Program-made: the position numbers and the translations under genes | Assembly: GCF_003996855.1 (NCBI RefSeq) | Contig: NZ_NRQY01000001.1 | Coordinates: forward strand, 1,676,662 to 1,740,661 | Length of the DNA stretch: 64,000 bases | DNA from: Morganella morganii | GTDB taxonomy: Bacteria; Pseudomonadota; Gammaproteobacteria; Enterobacterales; Enterobacteriaceae | Reading direction: 5' to 3' | Shown here: in pieces, positions 58,119-64,000 of the stretch | How positions within the stretch are numbered: position 1 is the first letter of the stretch | Layout: each line of letters begins with the position of its first letter | Notes under the pieces: generated by a model | Told to the model about the DNA's origin: nothing | Databases searched by the model: none | The model's input: the letters and a program-made list of their open reading frames with translations, nothing else

Positions 58119-58503
58119 TTTATTTGTCATTTAAATAACAAAATTAAATATATTCACTCCGTGACTTATTAAACAATAATAAAACACAAGTTTATTAACA
58201 GAATAATTACTTGCTCTTAAAATCATTAAATTGTTATTCTTATTTCACCGCAGAAAAAGACACTTTTCAGCTGCGGTATTAATATCACGGATGATTATTT
58301 ATATAACATTCACAAGGGAGTGTGACCATGATTTAGCATCATTAATACGGTTTGCCATAATTTTTACTTTTAATGCATATTTTTGCACCATGCTCCGGCA
58401 TGGTTTTTTTATAATATTAATATCTGTTATTAATAGCAGTCTTTCCGGTACAGCCGGTATGATTGGCGCGCTGACAGACAGGTGAACAAATTGCAGGACA
58501 TCC
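58119..58503. other. AT-rich gap after emrB
   Basis: The 385-base gap is strongly AT-rich and holds no convincing gene; an 84-codon frame at 58231-58485 lacks a ribosome site. A plus-strand terminator lies at 58387-58411 and a minigene-like ATG ATT TAG with GGGAG upstream starts at 58328. Confidence 0.45.
58387..58411 (+). terminator. Orphan terminator in emrB-downstream gap
   Basis: ACCATGC and GCATGGT pair around TCCG followed by seven T residues. No gene precedes it within the gap after the emrB terminator, so it may end a short RNA. Confidence 0.7.
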
Positions 58504-58974
58504 ATGAGCGCATTGTTAGATAAATTCATAAATCTCTGTAATATTCCGAAGTGGGATATTCATAACTACCTGCCGAGTAATCAGAATAAAAACCAGGATA
58601 CCATACTGACGGATTATCATCTGACGCGAATTGCTGAGCATTATTATTTCCGTCATGATATCACAAGAGACATTTATTTGTGTTTACGGGGTGATGTTTA
58701 CTTTTATATTCTTTCTGAATATCTCGATCAGGTCCATTGTGTACTGCCGTTATCACCGACAAATAATCTTCATCATCATATTTCAGAAAAAACATTCATG
58801 AATATCATTAGTCATAAAGGTGATGTTCTGATGGCGGGGAAGCTTTCCCTGGATGACGGTCTGATTAAAAGCTGGCGCCCGTTTGATACCTTTACCGGTG
58901 ATATCGCCAGGTATCAGCGGGCACTGGACTCTGATGCCATCAAAAGCCTGCTGACACTTCATCTGATCAATTAA
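58504..58974 (+). CDS. Orphan protein of unknown function, AT-rich
   Basis: The 156-residue product begins MSALLDKFINLCNIPKWDIHNYLPS and has many His, Tyr and Asn residues, with no signal peptide, membrane segment or recognised motif. GCAGGA precedes the ATG. The gene and its upstream gap are clearly more AT-rich than the neighbours, a sign of acquisition. In E. coli nothing similar lies between emrB and the yfiF region, which are in any case not adjacent there. Function unknown. Confidence 0.65.
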   Translation: MSALLDKFINLCNIPKWDIHNYLPSNQNKNQDTILTDYHLTRIAEHYYFRHDITRDIYLCLRGDVYFYILSEYLDQVHCVLPLSPTNNLHHHISEKTFMNIISHKGDVLMAGKLSLDDGLIKSWRPFDTFTGDIARYQRALDSDAIKSLLTLHLIN

Positions 58975-59000
58975 AAAACCCGGCACACGCCGAGTTTTTA
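58971..59000. terminator. Terminator between orphan gene and yfiF
   Basis: AAAAACCCGGC and GCCGAGTTTTT pair (one mismatch) around ACAC. The symmetrical A and T runs allow function in both directions. Confidence 0.75.
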
Positions 59001-59021
59001 TCAATCATAATCAGAAGTATA

Positions 59022-60110
59022 TCAGCTGACTTTATTCTGCTGCCACCAGCGCGCCAGGATAATCCCGGTTGCGACTGATACGTTCAGGCTTTCGACATTC
59101 CCCGTGCCGCCGACAGACAGGCGCATATCCCCGCCTTCCCAGACCGCGTCACTCAGGCCGTCGCTCTCTTCGCCCAGCACCAGCACCATTTTTGCAGGCA
59201 GTGTGGCTTTCGCCAGATCGGTGCTGCCTTTGTGGCTGGAGGTGGTGACGATGGCATACCCTTTTTTGCGGAATAAATCCAGCGTGTCGGTCAGACCATC
59301 CGCATCAATCCCGACCAGATGCTCAGCGCCACCTTCCGCAGTACGGACTGCCGCACCGGATTCCAGCACAGAAGCATCCTGGAGGATCACACCGTTGACA
59401 CCGAAGTGAGCACAGCTGCGCATAATACCGCCGAGGTTATGCGGATTGCCGACATTTTCCAGCGCCAGTACGCAATCCTGCTCACCGGCAGTTTCCAGAT
59501 AAGTTTCCGCGCTCACACCGCCGCGTTTTTTAATCAGGAAGCAGACGCCGCCGTGATGTTCAGTACCGGATGCTTTTTCCAGCTCTTCCTCATCCACCAC
59601 ATGATAGGCTTTGCGGTTGGCTGCCAGCCATTTCAGGGCATCGCGGAAACGCGGTGTGACTGACTGAACAAACCAGGCACGCACAATACGCTCCGGGCGG
59701 CTGCGGAACATCGCCTGACAGGCGTTTTCCCCGTAGATACGGGTCTCTTCCTGGCGCTGACGGCGCAGCTGTGCAGGATCGATCTGGCTTTTTCCGCTGA
59801 TACCACCGTGATCAGGAACCAGCGCTTCCCCGTCCTCTGACGGCTGGCGGGACACCGTTTTCCACGGTGAACGGCCGTCGTCGGAATAACTTCCCTGACC
59901 TCTGCGTTCGCCGCGATCACTGCGGTCACTGCGCTCGCCACGATTACCGCGTTCATTGCGATCCCCGCGCGGGCCGCGGCTGTTACGGTCACCGTGGTCA
60001 GATCCACGGCCACCGCGTCTGTCTGATTTTTTCTGATCGTCCTGTTTGTCCTCACTTCGGACATACATCACTTTTACTTTGCCGTTTTTACCATTTAATG
60101 AGTCGTTCAT
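59022..60110 (-). CDS. yfiF: SpoU-family tRNA/rRNA methyltransferase YfiF
   Basis: The ATG at 60110 ([22 protein letters not shown]) aligns with E. coli YfiF, giving 362 residues; an ATG at 60128 lacks support. After a disordered Arg/Gly/Asp-rich tail (about residues 25-85, RGDRN and RGER repeats), the SpoU substrate-binding domain and the SPOUT knot follow ([44 protein letters not shown]). The target RNA is not established. It is convergent with the orphan gene. Confidence 0.9.
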   Translation of the reverse strand: MNDSLNGKNGKVKVMYVRSEDKQDDQKKSDRRGGRGSDHGDRNSRGPRGDRNERGNRGERSDRSDRGERRGQGSYSDDGRSPWKTVSRQPSEDGEALVPDHGGISGKSQIDPAQLRRQRQEETRIYGENACQAMFRSRPERIVRAWFVQSVTPRFRDALKWLAANRKAYHVVDEEELEKASGTEHHGGVCFLIKKRGGVSAETYLETAGEQDCVLALENVGNPHNLGGIMRSCAHFGVNGVILQDASVLESGAAVRTAEGGAEHLVGIDADGLTDTLDLFRKKGYAIVTTSSHKGSTDLAKATLPAKMVLVLGEESDGLSDAVWEGGDMRLSVGGTGNVESLNVSVATGIILARWWQQNKVS

Positions 60111-60291
60111 GTGTTTCTCCCACGCCATTTCCGGGGGCGAAGATTACCCGATATCGTCCGGACCTGCCGGTTACTGTCACCGGCCGCCCCCGCCGGAGGC
60201 GCTGAACTCAGGCGCCCCCGCGAAAAATCATGCTATTGTGCAGCGTTAACAGTACAATGCATACTGTTTTTTGTGAAACCAGCCGATAAAA

Positions 60292-60996
60292 ATGAAGATC
60301 AATTCTGTTTACCAGTTACGCCAGCGGCGTCTGGCACAATCCACCCGCATTTTCCGTGCCCGGGGATGCCGGGTAGTCCGTTGTAATTACTGCTTATTAC
60401 CGGAAAAAAACTGTTTGTGTGACACCATACAGACCCGGGATGCACGCAGTCAGTTCTGTCTGCTGATGTATGACACAGAGCCGCTCAAACCCAGCAATAC
60501 CGGAAAGCTGATCGCTGATGTCCTGCCGGACACACAGGCATTTCTGTGGTCGCGCACCGAACCGGACGACGCCCTGCTCACACTCCTGAAAGATGACACC
60601 CGTCAGCCATACCTGATTTTCCCGCAGGCGTATGCCGCACCGCAGCGTCAGGTGTTCAGTGATGTACCGGAAAATACAAAACCGCCGCTGTTTATTCTGC
60701 TCGACGGCACCTGGCCGGAAGCCCGGAAAATGTTCCGCAAAAGCCCGTATCTCGATGATATCCCGCTGCTCTCCATCAATGATCTGGCTCAGAAGGATTA
60801 CCTGCTGCGGGTCGCCGCCCGGGAAGATCAGCATTGCACCGCCGAAGTCGCCGCTGCGGCACTGATGATGGCCGGTGATACCGCTGCCGGAAAACAGCTG
60901 CTGGATCACTTCACCTGCTTCCGCCGTCAGTATTTGAAGGGTAAGTCACATCTTCCGGTGGTACAAATCAGAGCAGAGGAGCTGCTTTTAGGCTAA
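60292..60996 (+). CDS. tapT: tRNA-uridine aminocarboxypropyltransferase TapT (DTW domain)
   Basis: The 234-residue protein (YfiP) has a Cys-rich zinc site CNYCLLPEKNCLC (residues 31-43) and the DTW-type motif LDGTWPEARKM (residues 141-151). It makes acp3U at position 47 of tRNAs using SAM. In E. coli trxC separates yfiF from yfiP; here it is absent and the gap is 181 bases. patZ follows 37 bases downstream. Confidence 0.92.
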   Translation: MKINSVYQLRQRRLAQSTRIFRARGCRVVRCNYCLLPEKNCLCDTIQTRDARSQFCLLMYDTEPLKPSNTGKLIADVLPDTQAFLWSRTEPDDALLTLLKDDTRQPYLIFPQAYAAPQRQVFSDVPENTKPPLFILLDGTWPEARKMFRKSPYLDDIPLLSINDLAQKDYLLRVAAREDQHCTAEVAAAALMMAGDTAAGKQLLDHFTCFRRQYLKGKSHLPVVQIRAEELLLG

Positions 60997-61033
60997 ATTA
61001 AAGCACACGGGAATCCGGTCTGAGGAGAACACC

Positions 61034-63691
61034 ATGAGTCAGCGCGGCCTTGAAGCATTACTCCGGCCTCAATCCATTGCGGTTATCGGTGCATCCGAAA
61101 AGCCCAACCGGGCGGGTTCCCGGATGATGAGCAATCTGCTCAGCGGCGGTTTTGCCGGGCCGGTTCTGCCGGTCACGCCGTCACGCCGCTCAGTGCAGGG
61201 GGTGCTGGCATATCCGTCTGTCGCGGATCTGCCGCTGGTGCCGGATCTGGCCATTATCTGCACCCATTCCAAACGTAATACCGGCCTTCTGAATGAACTC
61301 GGTGAGCTGGGCTGCCGTGCAGTCATTATTCTCTCTGCCCCTGCATCACAGACAGCAGAGCTGAAACAGATCTGTCAGCACTATAATATCCGTCTGCTCG
61401 GCCCGAACAGTCTGGGGTTACTGGCTCCCTGGCAGGGGCTGAATGCCAGTTTTTCCCCGGTGCCGGTACTCAAAGGTAAACTGGCGTTTATTTCCCAGTC
61501 CGCCGCCGTTTCCAACACGATTCTGGACTGGGCACAGCAGCGGGAAACCGGTTTTTCCTGTTTTATTTCACTCGGCAGCAGCGCGGATATTGATATCGAC
61601 GATATGCTGGATTTTCTTGCCCGTGACAGCAAAACCAGCGCTATTCTGCTCTATCTCGAACATATTCATGATGCACGGCGTTTTATGTCCGCCGCCCGCA
61701 GTGCCTCACGCAACAAGCCGATCCTGGTGGTCAAAAGCGGCCGGACTCAGCGCGCGCAATTACTGACCGGTGAAACGCCGAGCCTGGATATCGCCTATGA
61801 CGCGGCGATTCAGCGCGCCGGTCTGCTGCGGGTGCAGGACACCCACGAAATGTTTTCCGCCGTGGAAACGCTGACGTTTATGAAGCCGCTGCGCGGTGAA
61901 CGCCTCGCTATTATGAGTAACGGCGCGGCACCGGCGGCCATGGCGCTGGATGAACTGTTCCGCCGCAGGGGAAAAATTGCCGGTCTCAGCGACGAAAGCA
62001 GTGCCGCACTCGCGGCGGTGCTGCCGGATGATTTTGTGATAAATAACCCGCTGGATCTGCGCGATGATGCCACGGTGGATCGCTATATCGGCGCACTGAA
62101 TATCCTGCTCGACAGCCACGATCATGATGCTCTGCTGATCCTGCACTCCCCCAGCGCCATTGCGCCGGGCAAAGAAGCCGCAGCCCGGATTATTGCCGCC
62201 ATTACACAGCATCCGCGCAGCCGCTGGCTGACTATTTTCACCAACTGGAGCGGCGAATATTCCTCACAGGAGGCCCGTCGTCTGTTCGGCGAGGCGGGGA
62301 TACCCACTTACCGGACGCCGGAAGGTGCTGTGACGGCCTTTATGCATATGGTCGAATTCCGCCGCAACCAGAAACAGCTTGCGGAAACCCCCGCACTGTC
62401 CGAAGGGCTGACTGCCAACCGGCAGCAGGCACATCACTGCATCGACAACGCCCTGCGCCGTCAGCACACCGTACTTGATACCTATGAAGTTGAACCGGTA
62501 CTGGATGCTTACGGGCTGAATATTCTGCCGACCTGGATAGCCCATTCTGCGGAGGATGCCGTTACCATTGCCGAAACACTGGGTTATCCGGTGGCACTGA
62601 AACTGCGTTCACCGGATATCGCACATAAATCTGATGTACAGGGCGTAATGCTTTATCTGCGGGATAAACAGGAAGTCGCCACCTCAGCGGCAGCGATTAT
62701 TGATCGTGTGACACAAAATTTTCCCGATGCACAGATAGACGGGCTGATTGTTCAGTCGATGGCCAACCGCGCCGGGGCACAGGAACTGCGGATTGCCGTT
62801 GAACAGGACGCGGTTTTCGGCCCGGTGATTATGCTGGGTGATGCCAGCCGCCCGTGGGATGATGAATCTCCTGCGGCCATTGCCCTGCCGCCGCTCAATA
62901 TCGCGCTTGCCCGTTATCTGGTCATTCAGGCGATTAAAAATAACAAACTGGCAGCCGGCAGTGCCCTGAATCCGCTGGATATCGCGGGACTGAGCCGGGT
63001 GCTGGTACAGGTATCCAACCTGATTATTGACTGTCCGCAGGTGGTGACACTCGATTTACACCCGCTGCTCGCCTCCGGTACGGAATTTACCATCCTGGAT
63101 GCTACCATGACGCTGGCACCGGCTGCCGGTGACGGCCGTCAGCGCCTGGCTATCCGCCCGTACCCGGCGGAACTGGAAGAGGATTTCCGGTTAAAAGACG
63201 GTGCAGTTGTGCATGTCCGCCCTATCCTGCCGGAAGATGAACCTTTACTTAAAGCCTTTATTGACCGCGTGACTAAAGAAGATCTTTATTACCGTTATTT
63301 CAGCGAAATCAGCGAATTTACCCATGACGACCTGGCAAAAATGACCCAGATTGATTATGACCGCGAAATGGCTTTTGTGGCGGTGGATACCGGCGGCCAG
63401 ATTATCGGGGTTGCCCGCGCGATGTCAGACCCGGATAACCGGGAAGCCGAATTTGCTGTGCTGGTGCGGTCAGATATGAAAGGTAATACCCTGGGTTATC
63501 AGTTGATGAGTAAACTGCTTGCCTACACAAAATCACGCGGCATACTCCTGATGACTGCCATCACCATGCCGGAGAACCGCAATATGATCCGGCTGGCGAA
63601 AAAGCTCGGTTTTACCATCGAAACGCAATTTGAGGACGGTATCGTCAACCTGACTCTTCACCTCAATTCTGAAATGTCCGCAGCGCAATAG
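61034..63691 (+). CDS. patZ: Protein lysine acetyltransferase PatZ (Pka/YfiQ)
   Basis: The 885-residue protein joins an NDP-forming acyl-CoA synthetase-like part (CoA-binding ALLRPQSIAVIGASEKPNRAGSRM at residues 8-31; ATP-grasp near residues 500-690) to a C-terminal GNAT domain (about 730-885, with VRSDMKGNTLGYQLMSKLL). The synthetase part regulates rather than makes acetyl-CoA. It acetylates lysines of acetyl-CoA synthetase and other proteins. GAGGAG precedes the ATG. Confidence 0.95.
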   Translation: MSQRGLEALLRPQSIAVIGASEKPNRAGSRMMSNLLSGGFAGPVLPVTPSRRSVQGVLAYPSVADLPLVPDLAIICTHSKRNTGLLNELGELGCRAVIILSAPASQTAELKQICQHYNIRLLGPNSLGLLAPWQGLNASFSPVPVLKGKLAFISQSAAVSNTILDWAQQRETGFSCFISLGSSADIDIDDMLDFLARDSKTSAILLYLEHIHDARRFMSAARSASRNKPILVVKSGRTQRAQLLTGETPSLDIAYDAAIQRAGLLRVQDTHEMFSAVETLTFMKPLRGERLAIMSNGAAPAAMALDELFRRRGKIAGLSDESSAALAAVLPDDFVINNPLDLRDDATVDRYIGALNILLDSHDHDALLILHSPSAIAPGKEAAARIIAAITQHPRSRWLTIFTNWSGEYSSQEARRLFGEAGIPTYRTPEGAVTAFMHMVEFRRNQKQLAETPALSEGLTANRQQAHHCIDNALRRQHTVLDTYEVEPVLDAYGLNILPTWIAHSAEDAVTIAETLGYPVALKLRSPDIAHKSDVQGVMLYLRDKQEVATSAAAIIDRVTQNFPDAQIDGLIVQSMANRAGAQELRIAVEQDAVFGPVIMLGDASRPWDDESPAAIALPPLNIALARYLVIQAIKNNKLAAGSALNPLDIAGLSRVLVQVSNLIIDCPQVVTLDLHPLLASGTEFTILDATMTLAPAAGDGRQRLAIRPYPAELEEDFRLKDGAVVHVRPILPEDEPLLKAFIDRVTKEDLYYRYFSEISEFTHDDLAKMTQIDYDREMAFVAVDTGGQIIGVARAMSDPDNREAEFAVLVRSDMKGNTLGYQLMSKLLAYTKSRGILLMTAITMPENRNMIRLAKKLGFTIETQFEDGIVNLTLHLNSEMSAAQ

Positions 63692-63777
63692 CCAAAGACG
63701 GACAACGTGATATATGACACAGACTTAACCCTCACTTAAGCAGAAAGTGAATTGCTGCGCACAATCAGACAAACTGG

Positions 63778-63786
63778 TGATATAAT
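63778..63786 (+). promoter_or_regulatory. Extended -10 promoter of pssA
   Basis: TGATATAAT is a perfect extended -10 element (TGnTATAAT) about 89 bases upstream of the pssA start. No clear -35 box is present, as is usual for this promoter class. Confidence 0.6.
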
Positions 63787-63874
63787 CCTTTGATCTGTTC
63801 ATCTTTTCATTACCGGCCCGGTCTCTGTTATTCTGTCACCGCCGCCTATAACTAAAGAGATAATTCGCACTGTG

Positions 63875-64000
63875 ATGTTGTCAAAATTCAAATCCGCGAA
63901 ACACCAACAGCACCTTGCACAACTGCCGAAGTTAGCACAGTCAGCGGATGATGTTGAAACGCTGTTCCATACCCGCGACTTTAAAGGGCGTCTGTTAGCA
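63875..64000 (+). CDS. pssA: Phosphatidylserine synthase, 5' part
   Basis: The first 42 codons (MLSKFKSAKHQQHLAQLPKL...) match the start of E. coli PssA (MLSKFKRNKHQQHLAQLPKI), and the gene runs off the window. The enzyme makes phosphatidylserine from CDP-diacylglycerol at the membrane surface. Its place after patZ is as in E. coli. Confidence 0.92.
   Translation, partial: MLSKFKSAKHQQHLAQLPKLAQSADDVETLFHTRDFKGRLLA

Noticed and set aside
58231..58485. 84-codon plus-strand frame after emrB
   Set aside because: No ribosome site, a terminator lies inside it, and the composition follows the AT-rich background.

Overview
The window looks like a chromosome segment of an enteric gamma-proteobacterium of the Morganellaceae type, Morganella being my best guess. 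The host genes are moderately GC-rich and collinear with Escherichia coli blocks: corC-lnt, gltIJKL, leuS-lptE-holA-nadD-rsfS-rlmH-mrdA-mrdB-rlpA-dacA-ybeD-lipB-lipA, nrdHIEF-proVWX-ygaY-mprA-emrAB, and yfiF-yfiP-yfiQ-pssA. Unlike E. coli K-12, an scsABCD copper/redox operon lies between lnt and gltI. The organism name is inferred from gene content and base composition; no database was searched.

Bases 1 to about 15,900 are the right part of a temperate prophage that continues beyond the left edge. A convergent tyrosine integrase and excisionase pair lies beside the host corC gene. A CI/Cro-type switch near 7.3 kb drives two arms. The leftward arm holds cro, a frameshifted small gene, a structured G-rich stretch, a helicase, a primase, antiterminator Q and then short late-leader genes. 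The rightward arm holds CI and about 16 mostly unidentified small genes, including an Icd-like division inhibitor, a PerC-like protein, an ORF6N antirepressor and a possible sliding-clamp-like protein. Downstream of Q, with their own promoter and terminators, sit two genes that I recognise as homologues of the lambda rexA/rexB phage-exclusion system. A 12-C tract splits one rightward-arm gene and may make it phase variable.

From 15,986 to 42,395 come envelope and housekeeping genes: lipoprotein maturation (lnt), the Scs thiol-redox system with scsD broken by a 43-bp inverted/direct duplication, glutamate/aspartate uptake, leucyl-tRNA synthetase, LPS assembly, NAD synthesis, ribosome factors, the rod-shape elongasome and lipoate synthesis. 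An SDR/HxlR/YbgA-like insert lies between nadD and rsfS. A degraded EamA transporter gene and an unusual folded repeat-like element lie after lipA.

From 42,487 to the end are cspE, ogt, mnmH, the class Ib ribonucleotide reductase operon with NrdR and Fur boxes, the osmoprotectant transporter proVWX with a proU-like promoter, an intact MFS gene at the ygaY position, the mprA-emrAB multidrug efflux operon, an AT-rich orphan gene, then yfiF, yfiP/tapT, patZ and the first 126 bases of pssA. No tRNA, rRNA, CRISPR array or insertion sequence was recognised.
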